The notes under the pieces were generated by a model. That model was not told the DNA's origin, ran no database searches, and was given only the letters and a program-made list of their open reading frames with translations. From contig CASERN010000008.1 in the NCBI GenBank assembly GCA_949290355.1, positions 222,044-286,043 of the forward strand: DNA of 64,000 bases. Direction: 5' to 3'. The translations under genes and the position numbers were made by a program. Positions 24,481 through 33,939 of the stretch are shown here, piece after piece; position 1 is the first letter of the stretch; every line of letters begins with the position of its first letter. The DNA is from an uncultured bacterium. GTDB taxonomy: Bacteria; Cyanobacteriota; Vampirovibrionia; Gastranaerophilales; Gastranaerophilaceae.

Positions 24481-27102
24481 TTATGATTTGGTAATTTTAC
24501 CTTTTCCTCGATATATTCTATCTTCAGTAGCATTTGAGTTATACAAACCACCTCTGCCACCAGGGTTGCCAGGTCTTATATTTTTATATCTATCCATATA
24601 ATCATCTGCTAATTTTACTTTGATTCCATTACCAAGATCGATTTCATCAAATAATGGAATATTCTTAGGCATATCACCGGCTCTTAAAGTTTCATTAGAA
24701 GCTTCACGCCACATTTTGTTCAATGTACGATAAACTTGTTTTTTCATACTTGCCGGAATTTCTTTTCCATCTTCAGTTTGGTATAAAACTGTATAAGCTT
24801 CAGGTCCCCTATATCTTACAGGTTTTACTGTAGGGACTTTTGATTCTTCAGTAATTTGACCTGACCTGATAGTAATTGTTTTAGATTGTGGAATATTAAG
24901 TTTTAATTTTGTATCTTCTGTTGTAGTATCTTCAACTTCTTTAGTCAAATTTACAGCACCGTCAAAGTGAGATTTAGCATTTATCTTATTCATAGTAGCT
25001 AAACCTGAAGCAAGTCCGCCTGCAGCACCAAGAGCTGCACCCATGCCACCTGTTTTTAAATATTTATTACCCGAATCTTTATAATTTTGCCCAGCTGCTT
25101 CAACTTGACCAGAATATTCTTGTCCATCAACATGAATTTCTTTATTTACAGTCTGAGTATAAGTTTCTCCATTACTTGTATACTTAAAAGTAGTTGAATC
25201 ATGTATTGTAGTAGGATCAGTAACACCTGAATAACCTACCATTTGAGGAGCAGTAGTACCAGCAATAGAGACAGCACCTGCAGCTACTGAACCAAGTCCT
25301 GCAGTTGCGAAACCTAAAGCTGCACCAAGTCCTGCATTACCAAGAGCATACAATGCTCTTTTAGCTGCGGTTCTGTTCTTGTCTACAGTCATACCTGTAG
25401 TTTTTGCAAGATCTCTATATTGGTTTAATTCTCTATTACCAACTTTTCCATTATCATTACCAATTAATTGCTCAAAAGAACGTCTTGTTCCAGCTGCTGT
25501 GATTAATGATTTTCTCATTACTCCTTCACGGCCTTCATCTAAATTTAAGTTTTTATCATCAGTAAAGTTATCCTGAGATCTATCATCCAAATGACGAGAA
25601 TCACCTGAATTCAAGAAATAATTCTTCCATTTTTCTTCACTGAATTTATAATATTTTCCGTTCATTTCAAAGTCGCAATCATCTGCAGTGCCTTGTGTAC
25701 AAAATTCATCAGGAGCAGCTTTTACAAGTTCACGACCCTTTTTACCGATATCTGTATGTTCAATTGCAGAATCAGCTTCACTAGCTTGAGCAGATTTTCT
25801 TGCTTCTTTTGTAAAATGCACTCTTGTATTTTCAATGCTTTGAGCTGACATATCTTTTTTTACTTGTCTTTCAGCTTCTGCATTTATAAAATATTTTTTA
25901 TCTTTTTCAATTTGTTTATCACTTCTTTTACTCATAACATCTTCAACTGCCATACGTTCAAGAAGTATTTCAGGGTTAAAATTATTGCTTTCTGTAATTT
26001 TTAAATATGCAGCTATATTTTTTCTTGCTTCTCCGGTATCACCATCAAAAGATTTAATATAAGCTTGCTCATCACCGTTCATTGCTCGATTATATGCATC
26101 CAACAATCCTTTTTCATCTTTTTTAGCTTCTTTTAATAAACCATCAATGAAAGCTTTTTCATCTTCTGTTGCATAACTATCATAGTATTTTTGTAAAACC
26201 TCTTCATTTGTTGGTATTTCTTTTTTCAATTTTGCTAATTGTTTACCAATTTTCTTATCATATTTATCTTGAGCAAGAGAATATTTCATTGTCTCTGCAT
26301 TTTCAGGATCGTTTGCCCACTCAGCAAGTTTTTCTTTATAATCAAGTTCCAAACTCTTTCTTGCTGCTTTATTATGTTTCAAATCCTGTGGAACATCTAC
26401 AGCATTTTCTTTTCTTACTGTTTTAGTTGTAGTTGTTGCATCAACTGATACTTCCATAGGAGGTGTAGGAGTCTCTTTTGCAGGTTTATCTTCTTTTGAT
26501 AAATATTGTTCTAATTTTTTATTATCTAATACTGAATATTGTCCATTATCATTCTTTTGCACTGCACCATCAGAAACTAATCTTGCAATAAATTCAGGAT
26601 CTGTTTCTTTTGTAAATTCTACTGTTGTTTTTTGATTAGCACTAACATATTTTGAAATTGTTGACTCCAATTGTGCTTTGTTTTCTTTAGTAAAGTTTAT
26701 ATTACCATTTTCGTCTGCTTGAATTCCAATTTTACCTAATTCTTCTAACAAACCTTGTTTTGCAGAAGAATCTAATGTTAATTTTGATAATAAATTATTA
26801 ACGTTAAATGAAGTTTGTGATTCTTTAGAAATAACATTTTTATCAGTAGGTGTTTTTTCAAGCTCAGCACCTTTAATTGGTTGATTAATTCTAGCTGTTT
26901 GTTGTTTCGATTGAGCTTGTTGAACATCTGAAACACCTGATACTTTAGGAGCATTTGGGTGCAATTGTGCCTGAATTTGTTCATCAGTTAAATTCGCAGC
27001 ATTCTCAACACCACGTTTTGTCAATTCTTCTATTGCTTTTGTCCTATCATAAGGTCTTCCGGGTGGAATTTGTCCGTTTATTTGGAATTCATTTGCACAC
27101 AT
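24481..27102 (-). CDS. Large helical protein of unknown function with glycine-rich hydrophobic segments
   Basis: 873 residues, not recognised. There is no signal peptide. Residues about 1-130 are Gln/Asn-rich, about 130-480 are highly charged and helical (for example ALKKEIPTNEEVLQKYYDSYATEDEKAFIDGLLKE region), then a cysteine-containing segment (CTQGTADDCDF). Two glycine/alanine-rich hydrophobic stretches lie at about 591-616 (GNAGLGAALGFATAGLGSV) and 681-704 (GGMGAALGAAGGLASGLATM), able to form membrane-inserting helical hairpins. The C-terminus (about 780-873) is basic. AAAGGA lies 6 nt before ATG 27102. It could be a membrane-active or exported protein, but nothing proves it. Confidence 0.7.
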   Translation of the reverse strand: MCANEFQINGQIPPGRPYDRTKAIEELTKRGVENAANLTDEQIQAQLHPNAPKVSGVSDVQQAQSKQQTARINQPIKGAELEKTPTDKNVISKESQTSFNVNNLLSKLTLDSSAKQGLLEELGKIGIQADENGNINFTKENKAQLESTISKYVSANQKTTVEFTKETDPEFIARLVSDGAVQKNDNGQYSVLDNKKLEQYLSKEDKPAKETPTPPMEVSVDATTTTKTVRKENAVDVPQDLKHNKAARKSLELDYKEKLAEWANDPENAETMKYSLAQDKYDKKIGKQLAKLKKEIPTNEEVLQKYYDSYATEDEKAFIDGLLKEAKKDEKGLLDAYNRAMNGDEQAYIKSFDGDTGEARKNIAAYLKITESNNFNPEILLERMAVEDVMSKRSDKQIEKDKKYFINAEAERQVKKDMSAQSIENTRVHFTKEARKSAQASEADSAIEHTDIGKKGRELVKAAPDEFCTQGTADDCDFEMNGKYYKFSEEKWKNYFLNSGDSRHLDDRSQDNFTDDKNLNLDEGREGVMRKSLITAAGTRRSFEQLIGNDNGKVGNRELNQYRDLAKTTGMTVDKNRTAAKRALYALGNAGLGAALGFATAGLGSVAAGAVSIAGTTAPQMVGYSGVTDPTTIHDSTTFKYTSNGETYTQTVNKEIHVDGQEYSGQVEAAGQNYKDSGNKYLKTGGMGAALGAAGGLASGLATMNKINAKSHFDGAVNLTKEVEDTTTEDTKLKLNIPQSKTITIRSGQITEESKVPTVKPVRYRGPEAYTVLYQTEDGKEIPASMKKQVYRTLNKMWREASNETLRAGDMPKNIPLFDEIDLGNGIKVKLADDYMDRYKNIRPGNPGGRGGLYNSNATEDRIYRGKGKITKS

Positions 27103-27495
27103 AGTTCAATCCTTTCTATAATTTTCAATTTTTGGCATGAAAATTAATCTTTATACTTCTCTATGTCCATGTAAAAACATTTTTTAACTGAAAATTGCCT
27201 ATATTTAAGGGGTTCATTTAATTAAGTTTCGAAAAATGTTGATTTTACAGGATTCTGGAAGTTTTCTATTGCTTCATAATTCTTAACATTTATATATATT
27301 TTATATTGCTGTTAAATATATAAAATATATATTTTCAAATTTTCAGAATAATCATCTCATACCACACACTCCTTGATATTATAAATACGTATCAGTTATC
27401 GGCAAGATTAATTAAAAACTTTAAAACATGCTAAAAAGTCGTTACATTTATTCACAATTTTGTAATAAAATAATAGCAGAACAGGGGACAAAAAA
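27103..27495. other. Intergenic region with no gene
   Basis: 393 bp between divergent genes. It is extremely AT-rich, with runs such as TATATATATTTTATAT. It must hold the promoters of the 873-residue protein (leftwards) and of the DUF4186 gene (rightwards; AATAAAATAAT about 25 nt before its ribosome-binding site may be the -10 area). I see no RNA gene, terminator or convincing reading frame. Confidence 0.5.
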
Positions 27496-27843
27496 ATGGC
27501 AGATATATTTGAAAAACTTAGTATGTCAGCTTTTCGCAGTAAATTTAAACTTAAACAAAAAGAAAAAGAGTATATATCTCAAAAGGGAATTGAAACTATT
27601 AGAAAACATGCGTATGATTTCATATCTAAACGTATTGCACCTAAAGAAATTCCAAATGATGGCAAACAAACCCCTATGAAAGGGCATCCTGTATTCATTG
27701 CACAACATGCAACTGCTACTTGTTGCAGAGGATGTATTTCTAAATGGCATAAAATTCCGAAAGGAATTGAATTAAATAAACAACAGCAAGACTACATAGT
27801 AAATATTATTATGGAGTGGATTGAAAGACAATTAGTATCTTAA
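27496..27843 (+). CDS. DUF4186 family protein
   Basis: 115 residues matching the DUF4186 family, whose hallmark GHPVFIAQHATATCCRGCISKWHKIPKG occupies residues 63-90, with the paired and single cysteines (CCRGC) and histidines able to bind a metal. The family is small, widespread and uncharacterised. AGGGGAC lies 6 nt before ATG 27496. It converges on and overlaps the DUF2971 gene by 12 nt. Confidence 0.88.
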   Translation: MADIFEKLSMSAFRSKFKLKQKEKEYISQKGIETIRKHAYDFISKRIAPKEIPNDGKQTPMKGHPVFIAQHATATCCRGCISKWHKIPKGIELNKQQQDYIVNIIMEWIERQLVS

Positions 27844-28740
27844 TGGAATTTTTGATCTGTTCACTGTCTTTTTGTCATATCCAAAATTAGCAAGCATTCT
27901 GCATGTGCTTGTATAAAAAATGCTTTCATCTAAAGTAGGACCAATGTTTATTGAATTTACTGTTTTTTTCAAAAATCTGTATTCAATATATGGAACAAAA
28001 AGTCCATTTTTTTCACAAATTTTTGTTTGTTTTGCAAAATTTGCTCCAAAATTGTTTATAAAAATAATTCTGTATTCCTTTTCATCTTTAAAATGAGGAT
28101 TTTTGAAAAACAAACTTATAATACTTAATATGTCTATTAGTTCAAAACTTATATCAATCTTTTTTTCAATATTTTTGGAATTTTTATGGGCTTTTTCATA
28201 CATTTTATTCCACTTTTCAAATATGAGTTTTAAAACAGTCAGTTGCTTTTTTCTTTCGTAAATTATATTTCCGTAAACTGAATTAAAACCGATTTTAGAC
28301 ATATCAGAGATTAAATCTTTTTTACAAAAACCAATGTTATATCCTGTATAGTTTTGTCCTTTTGCATAATTATTCCAAAGGGTTAAATTATCGCTTTCTG
28401 TTGAAAATGAAATTGTGTAATACTCGTATTTATAGCCAAAATCATTTGAACCGTTAATTATATTTGTATAAATTGAAAAAAAATGTTCTCTTATTTTTGA
28501 AAACAATTCCTGATTCAAATCAGGCATTTCATCTATTAAACCACATATAAGTTTGTAAGAATAAGTAACTTCTTCTTTATCGTTCAAATACAAAGCATTA
28601 GAAAATCTTATTATCCCTGATTCTAATATACTCAAAAGTTTTTCAGGCTTTGTATAATGATACAGAATACTATTTGAGCCGTCATCTAATATTTTTTTTA
28701 CTCTGGGAATTTTTTCCAATAAAGTATCATAGTCAATCAT
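27832..28740 (-). CDS. DUF2971 family protein
   Basis: 302 residues from ATG 28740. LYHYTKPEKLLSILESGIIRFSNALYLNDKEE near residues 25-58 is the DUF2971 N-terminal hallmark, and YTISFSTESDNLTLWNNYAKG near 118 plus the conserved FKDEKEYRIIF near 225 complete it. DUF2971 proteins are uncharacterised; they have been noted near defence and mobile loci and share the YHYT.xxxxxxIL pattern with ADP-ribosyltransferase-like folds, which is inference. The frame extends to 28785, but the start at 28740 better fits GGAG 10 nt upstream. It stands alone on the minus strand. Confidence 0.82.
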   Translation of the reverse strand: MIDYDTLLEKIPRVKKILDDGSNSILYHYTKPEKLLSILESGIIRFSNALYLNDKEEVTYSYKLICGLIDEMPDLNQELFSKIREHFFSIYTNIINGSNDFGYKYEYYTISFSTESDNLTLWNNYAKGQNYTGYNIGFCKKDLISDMSKIGFNSVYGNIIYERKKQLTVLKLIFEKWNKMYEKAHKNSKNIEKKIDISFELIDILSIISLFFKNPHFKDEKEYRIIFINNFGANFAKQTKICEKNGLFVPYIEYRFLKKTVNSINIGPTLDESIFYTSTCRMLANFGYDKKTVNRSKIPLRY

Positions 28741-28943
28741 ACTTACAAAACTCCAATTCTTATACTCATTATAACATATTTTCAATAAAATTTATCCTAT
28801 AAAAAAATCATAAAACTTTTTTTATCAATACTTTTTTAGTATAATACTGTTTGTAAAAATTTATGATTTCAATAAAGAGCTTAAAAGCTCAAGAGAGAAT
28901 ACAAAATATATGTATAAACTTTTAACTAAAGAAAGAGGTTATT

Positions 28944-30251
28944 ATGTTAACTAAAAATTCAAATGTAACAGTTAAATTCACAGGGGTTGATTTCAGTGCA
29001 TATTCTGCAAAAGTATCAGAATTTGTAAAAGAATTTTCATCTCGTGCAAACAAAAAAGGGCAATTTTTAAACTGGGTAAATTTACCTCAAGAACAAGCTA
29101 AAAGAGTCGATGAAATTTATTCATTAGCAGACAAATTAAAAGCACAAACAGGTGCTAAAAAGCTTAGTGTAATGGGTATTGGGGGTTCTAAACACACAGT
29201 AGAACATATGCTTTCAATCAATGGCTTAAATGTTTGCCATGATGTTGTAGAATTCTATTCAGATGTTGATTCTGCAAGTTTAGAAAGATTTTTATACAGA
29301 TTAGGAAATGATGTAACTACATCTAACTTTATGATTGCATCTAAATCAGGTTCTACTTTTGAAACAAAAGACGGATTTTTAAGAGTTCTTGATATGTTAA
29401 TTGATGCATACAAAGCTCAAGGAAAATCTCAAGAAGAAGCTGAAAAATTAGCTCACAAACACTTTATCGCAGTAACTGACGGCAACGCTGAAAAAAGTGA
29501 ATTGAGAAGAACTTCTAATGAAAAAGGCTGGTTAGGCGACCTATTTATTCATGATGACGTAGGCGGACGTTTTTCAGCATTTGATGATCACGCATTATTT
29601 ACACTTGCATATGCAGGCATGAAAAAAGAAGATATGGTAAAAATGTTGAACGCTGCTCAAGAAGTTTCTACAGAATCATTAACAGCTGATTTGGATATCA
29701 ACGATGCATTAAAAGAAGGTATTTTCTGGGCACATGCTAAAATGAACGGAATTTTAACAACTGTTCATCAATATATGGGTTCAATTTTTGAAAATACAGT
29801 ATACTGGCATGCTCAAATGCAAAATGAATCTGTAAAAGATACCCTAAAACAAGTAGCAAAAGTTCCTGATGCAATGCACCACTCAGCAGAAGCTCACTTC
29901 AATCCTGCAAACAAATTTGCATTTGCATTGACAGTTCCACAAGATAATGGCGTTTGCAGAGAAAATGCAGAAAGCTATATTGAAGCATTAACAAAATCTT
30001 ATGAAGTAACAGGTGCATTCTTCTTAGAAACAGCTAACACTCTTAAAATGGGCTTAACTCCTGAAGCTGCAGGTACATTGACTCAATTAAGAGCATTTGC
30101 AACAGTTTACCAAGAAATTGTTGAAAAAATTATGGAAAATAAAGCATTTCCGGAAGTTCTTGACAGCGTACTTCAACCACACGTAGAATTCTACAAAAAG
30201 AATTTGAAAGGCGGAGTTGTAGTTCCGGGTAGAATTTCTAAAGGAGCGTAG
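28944..30251 (+). CDS. pgi: Glucose-6-phosphate isomerase
   Basis: 435 residues, the length of compact bacterial phosphoglucose isomerases. Sugar-phosphate site IGGSKHT (near 72-80) and ASKSGSTFETKDG (near 132-144), followed by DVGGRFSAFDDHALF (the family's GGRxS block), then a C-terminal helix with EAHFNPANKF. It interconverts glucose-6-phosphate and fructose-6-phosphate. AAAGAGG lies 6 nt before ATG 28944. A 98-nt leader with hairpin GAGCTTAAAAGCTC and a TATAAT at 28840-28845 precedes it. Confidence 0.92.
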   Translation: MLTKNSNVTVKFTGVDFSAYSAKVSEFVKEFSSRANKKGQFLNWVNLPQEQAKRVDEIYSLADKLKAQTGAKKLSVMGIGGSKHTVEHMLSINGLNVCHDVVEFYSDVDSASLERFLYRLGNDVTTSNFMIASKSGSTFETKDGFLRVLDMLIDAYKAQGKSQEEAEKLAHKHFIAVTDGNAEKSELRRTSNEKGWLGDLFIHDDVGGRFSAFDDHALFTLAYAGMKKEDMVKMLNAAQEVSTESLTADLDINDALKEGIFWAHAKMNGILTTVHQYMGSIFENTVYWHAQMQNESVKDTLKQVAKVPDAMHHSAEAHFNPANKFAFALTVPQDNGVCRENAESYIEALTKSYEVTGAFFLETANTLKMGLTPEAAGTLTQLRAFATVYQEIVEKIMENKAFPEVLDSVLQPHVEFYKKNLKGGVVVPGRISKGA

Positions 30252-30340
30252 CCGCTCCACCCGCCACTTAGGTTATGTATGAATTTTACAGGTATAACCA
30301 AAGAAAGAGCGAAAAAACTTAATTTAAGTAAAATAAAAAG

Positions 30341-30370
30341 CGAGAGCATGAAAATGTTCCCGCTTTTTTA
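30341..30370 (+). terminator. Intrinsic terminator of pgi
   Basis: GCGAGAGCAT-GAAA-ATGTTCCCGC stem with one mismatch, followed by six T. It lies about 90 nt after the pgi stop; the 3' region between holds no gene. Confidence 0.75.
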
Positions 30371-30393
30371 ATTGATGTGGTATTATTTTTTAT

Positions 30394-31077
30394 ATGGGAA
30401 CAAATTTTGATTTTCTAAAAAAAGTTGATAAAAACCTGTTTGAAATAATTTCAGAAGCCGAAAAACTCTATAGAGATGAATATTTTGAACAATGCATGGG
30501 ACAGACCAGAAGGTTTGGCGAACACGTATGCAAAAAAGTTTTAGGAGCAAACCGTACTACAGAAAACACATTTGACGATATGTTAGCGACATTAAAGGAT
30601 TGTTCTGCAGGCGGAGAAGCAGAAAAAGAGTTTATTGATGATTTGTATTTCCTCAAAAAAAACGGGAATAATGCCGTACATTCATCAAGCGTAAAAAAAG
30701 ACGGAACAGTAGCACTTGAATGCCTTCAAAGAGCTTTTGAAGTTGCGATAAATTACTCAGTGTACGCAAAAGGTGCTAATTCTAATATTTTAAAACTAAG
30801 ATTTGATACAGAGCTTTTAATTACAGGAGAAAAAAAGAAAAAAACACTGTCTGAAAAATATTTGGAAGCAAAAGAAAAAATTCAATATGCCGATTCAAAA
30901 AATGAAAAAATAACTAAAACTAAATCAAAAACTAACGTTAAGAAAAAAAACAAAAAACAATCATCTGTAATGGTTTGCAAAGTACCCAAAAAGAAAATTT
31001 CTTTATACTGGATATTTGTTGGAATTTCTTTTGTTATTTCTTCTATTACAATGTTAATTTTTTTAATCAGCATTTAG
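30394..31077 (+). CDS. Stand-alone DUF4145 (HEPN-like) protein with C-terminal membrane anchor
   Basis: 227 residues. Residues 1-125 match the DUF4145 domain that usually forms the N-terminus of type I restriction HsdR subunits and related defence proteins: NFDFLKKVDKNLFEIISEAEKLYRDEYFEQCM..TRRFGEHVCKKVL and the conserved GNNAVHS (near residue 95). A lysine-rich linker (about 150-198) leads to one C-terminal membrane helix (about 203-225: YWIFVGISFVISSITMLIF), so it looks like a cytoplasmic domain anchored by its tail. No restriction or defence gene is adjacent. TATTAT at 30381-30386 lies 7 nt before the ATG, suggesting a leaderless message. Confidence 0.7.
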   Translation: MGTNFDFLKKVDKNLFEIISEAEKLYRDEYFEQCMGQTRRFGEHVCKKVLGANRTTENTFDDMLATLKDCSAGGEAEKEFIDDLYFLKKNGNNAVHSSSVKKDGTVALECLQRAFEVAINYSVYAKGANSNILKLRFDTELLITGEKKKKTLSEKYLEAKEKIQYADSKNEKITKTKSKTNVKKKNKKQSSVMVCKVPKKKISLYWIFVGISFVISSITMLIFLISI

Positions 31078-31124
31078 GCTCACAATATATTTATTTTTCC
31101 TTAAATTAGCTGTATAATTATAGT

Positions 31125-31781
31125 ATGAAATTAAAAAGATGTATCTTATTTATTCTATTGTTTTTTACATGTACAATCTGCTTTGCTGAAGATGATTATC
31201 AAGCAGGTGATGAAATATATTTAAACGAATCCACAGAAAACCAAATAAATATAAAAAAACAGCAAAAAATAAATTCTAAAAAATACAATTTGAATAAATC
31301 TGATGATTTTAGAATTTCTCCACAAAATATTGATAAATACCAAAACTTTAATCCATACAGCACTAAATCAACATCCTATACTCAAGAAAAAAAACATGGA
31401 AATTTTTCCTTAGGTACAAAATATGAAAGCAGCTTTTCTCCTAATTCCTACTCGCAGACAAATACTCTTTTTACAAAATATCAAAAAAATAAATTCTCTC
31501 TTAACACATCATATAAAAACAATGCATTAACATCTTTTGATCAACAAAATAAAGGGACATTTGCGTTTTCGCCTGAATATAAATTAAATAATCATGTTTC
31601 TTTGCAAAATATATATTCAACGAATTTTCTTGACAAAAACAGAAAAAATGAATTTGTCTTTTCACTCACTCCATTTAAAGATGACAGAATGAATTTTAAC
31701 GTCGGAGCCAGTCAAATATATTCAGAAAATAGCGCCCCTACAAGATCTCAATTAAATTTTTCAACAAAATTTAAGTTTTAG
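31125..31781 (+). CDS. Secreted, probable outer-membrane beta-strand protein of unknown function
   Basis: 218 residues starting MKLKRCILFILLFFTCTICFA, a signal peptide. Residues about 85-218 alternate polar and aromatic residues in short strands separated by Asn/Ser turns (GTKYESSFSPNS, FSLNTSYKNN, FAFSPEYKLN), ending in NFSTKFKF with a terminal Phe, as in outer-membrane barrels. About ten strands can be counted, so it could be a small barrel or a barrel-interacting protein. TATAAT at 31113-31118 lies 6 nt before the ATG: leaderless. Confidence 0.6.
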   Translation: MKLKRCILFILLFFTCTICFAEDDYQAGDEIYLNESTENQINIKKQQKINSKKYNLNKSDDFRISPQNIDKYQNFNPYSTKSTSYTQEKKHGNFSLGTKYESSFSPNSYSQTNTLFTKYQKNKFSLNTSYKNNALTSFDQQNKGTFAFSPEYKLNNHVSLQNIYSTNFLDKNRKNEFVFSLTPFKDDRMNFNVGASQIYSENSAPTRSQLNFSTKFKF

Positions 31782-31791
31782 TAATAAATAT

Positions 31792-31821
31792 TTGCTTTAT
31801 TTCATATTGTTGTTGTATACT
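31792..31821 (+). promoter_or_regulatory. Promoter candidate for the HgdB-like/PHP operon
   Basis: TTGCTT (31792-31797), 18-nt spacer, TATACT (31816-31821), followed by a 39-nt leader with AAAGGATT just before ATG 31861. Confidence 0.45.
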
Positions 31822-31860
31822 CTTTGTGAAATTTGAAACTATAAATTAAGATAAAGGATT

Positions 31861-32940
31861 ATGAATAAAAAATTCACAAAAATCGGTATACCAAGAGCAA
31901 TATCATACTACAACAATTACCCTTTTTACTACGGTTTTTTTACCGCATTAGGATTAGAAGTTATTTTATCAGATAAAACAACTACAAAGACAATAAATGA
32001 AGGAACAAAATATGTAGTATCCGATACATGCCTGCCAATAAAAGTATATACAGGGCATGTGGTTAATCTTATCAACAAAGGATGTGAAGCAATTTTTATT
32101 CCATCCATTCAATCTACAAATTATAAAATTAATAATTGCAGCAAAATAAGAGGTTTGCCGGAAATAATCAGAAATGTAATTAATGTTCCATTTACAATGA
32201 TTGAACCTACATTGGATAAAACAGAAAATATAAGCTTTAATGATTTTTGTTTTGATGCTGCTTATTCACTTGGAATAACAGACAAAAAAGAAATCAAAAA
32301 AGCTATCCAAGCAGGCTGGTCAGTATATAATTCTTTTATGAAAATGGCTAAATCAGGAATAAATTATAATGAGGCTCTTGATAATGCTATTAAAGGCAAA
32401 TTTATTAAAAAAACTATTGATATTGTAAAACCTTTATCAGTAGTAATTATGGGACACGGATATAATCTTTTTGACGAAAGAATTTCTTTAAATTTAATAA
32501 AAAAACTTGAAAAAATGGATGTAAAAGTGTTTACATCCTTGAATGTTTCAAAAGAAGAATCATTGGATGCCATAGATCAATTAGGAGAAGTTCAGTATTG
32601 GGCAAACGAACTTGAGTTAACAGGAACAGCTGCACATTATATGCTAAAAGGTAATGTGGACGGAATAATAGCTCTTTCAGCTTTTGGGTGCGGTCCTGAT
32701 TCTTTAATGGTTGATGAAATTGCATACCACTGCAAAGAAATTGGTATGCCGCTAATTCATTTAACAATTGATGAACATACTGGAGAAGCAGGATTTATAA
32801 CAAGATTAGAAGCATTTATAGATATGTTATTGAGAAAGAAAAGAAGCAAACTTGCTAAAAAATCAATACATGAAAATAAATTATCCTATGAAAATGTTAC
32901 AATTAAAAAAGACAAAGTGCTTACAGGTTCTTTAAAATAA
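31861..32940 (+). CDS. 2-hydroxyacyl-CoA dehydratase-like protein, stand-alone DUF2229 (COG3580-type)
   Basis: 359 residues. It opens KIGIPRAISYYNNYPFYYGFFTALG, the start of the DUF2229 part of CoA-dehydratase activase-related proteins. Three cysteines stand where iron-sulfur ligands occur in HgdB/BcrC-like folds: C57 (SDTCLP), C93 (INNCSKIRG) and C277 (AFGCGPDS). The C-terminus has DEHTGEAGFITRLEAFIDM, shared with the companion protein at 33940. In most genomes this domain is fused to a BadF/BcrA-type ATPase activator; no activator domain is present here or nearby. The reaction is unknown. AAAGGATT precedes the ATG, and the PHP gene follows with no gap. Confidence 0.8.
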   Translation: MNKKFTKIGIPRAISYYNNYPFYYGFFTALGLEVILSDKTTTKTINEGTKYVVSDTCLPIKVYTGHVVNLINKGCEAIFIPSIQSTNYKINNCSKIRGLPEIIRNVINVPFTMIEPTLDKTENISFNDFCFDAAYSLGITDKKEIKKAIQAGWSVYNSFMKMAKSGINYNEALDNAIKGKFIKKTIDIVKPLSVVIMGHGYNLFDERISLNLIKKLEKMDVKVFTSLNVSKEESLDAIDQLGEVQYWANELELTGTAAHYMLKGNVDGIIALSAFGCGPDSLMVDEIAYHCKEIGMPLIHLTIDEHTGEAGFITRLEAFIDMLLRKKRSKLAKKSIHENKLSYENVTIKKDKVLTGSLK

Positions 32941-33918
32941 ATGAAAGATTATATTTATTCAGGTGCAATTCATATACACTCAAAATTTTCAGACGGCACC
33001 GGAGATATAAATGAAATATCAAAAGCTGCTAAAAAAGCTGGACTTGATTGGATTATAATAACAGACCACAATAATATGGATATTGAAGAAGGTTTGTTTA
33101 ATGGAGTTTGTGTAATAAAAGGTGAAGAAATATCACCCCCTAATGCTAATCATTACTTAGCATTAGGGATTAACAGTCTCGTTAGGTCAGATATTGAACC
33201 GCAAAAATATATTGAAGAAGTCAGACTCCAAGGAGGTTTTGGGTTTGCAGCACACCCTGATGAAGCTGACGGGAGAAAAAATAAAGCTAACCCGATAAAA
33301 TGGCTTGATAAATCAATATCTCCAGATGGAGTGGAAATCTGGAATTGGTTTTCTGATTGGGCAGACAGCTATGATGAAACAAATATATTAAAAATTGCTT
33401 ATTGCTACTTATTCAGACACAAACTTATAAAAGGACCCAAAAAAGAAACTCTTCAATGGTGGGATAAATTAAATAATGAAAATGAAAATATTATCCCTGC
33501 TATAGCAGGAGTAGATGCTCACTCGCTAAAAATCTCTAAATACATTATCCCTATAAAAATTTTTCCTTACAAAAATTGTTTTAAAACACTTACTAACATA
33601 ATAAAGCTAAAACAAAAAATGCCTGATTCTTTTGAAGAAAAGAAAAATATTATTCTTAATGCAATTAAGCAAGGTAATAACCTTATAATCAATACTCATG
33701 TAAATAATGAAATCCCTCAAATTTCTTTGAATAAAAATTCTATTTATATAAAACTTAAATCAAAAGCTCAAATTTATATTATCCATAACGGTAATTTAAT
33801 TCATTCGGGAAATTCAAAGGAATTGACCTTTCCGCTTGCAAAAAAAGGAAAATACAGGGTAGAGATTTATTTAAAAAATCAGCCATGGATTTTTTCAAAT
33901 CCTATTAAGATAATATAA
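32941..33918 (+). CDS. PHP-domain phosphoesterase
   Basis: 325 residues. The PHP metal-binding set is complete: HIHSKFSDG (12-20), TDHNN (near 41), KGEEIS, HYLALG, AAHPDE and a late DAHS. A further domain of strands (about 230-325) follows. PHP proteins hydrolyse phosphoesters such as histidinol phosphate, trehalose/AMP or polynucleotides; the substrate here cannot be told. The ATG abuts the stop of the upstream iron-sulfur protein, and the gene is placed between the two HgdB-like genes, so it likely works with them. Confidence 0.85.
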   Translation: MKDYIYSGAIHIHSKFSDGTGDINEISKAAKKAGLDWIIITDHNNMDIEEGLFNGVCVIKGEEISPPNANHYLALGINSLVRSDIEPQKYIEEVRLQGGFGFAAHPDEADGRKNKANPIKWLDKSISPDGVEIWNWFSDWADSYDETNILKIAYCYLFRHKLIKGPKKETLQWWDKLNNENENIIPAIAGVDAHSLKISKYIIPIKIFPYKNCFKTLTNIIKLKQKMPDSFEEKKNIILNAIKQGNNLIINTHVNNEIPQISLNKNSIYIKLKSKAQIYIIHNGNLIHSGNSKELTFPLAKKGKYRVEIYLKNQPWIFSNPIKII

Positions 33919-33939
33919 GTTTGTGCTAGGATAAAAATT

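Noticed and set aside
24481..27102. Type III secretion translocator.
   Set aside because: Only the general layout (charged helices with two hydrophobic segments) agrees; no secretion-system gene or chaperone is in the window.
27428..27679. Second plus-strand frame overlapping the DUF4186 gene start.
   Set aside because: It is out of frame with the conserved DUF4186 protein and lacks a ribosome-binding site.
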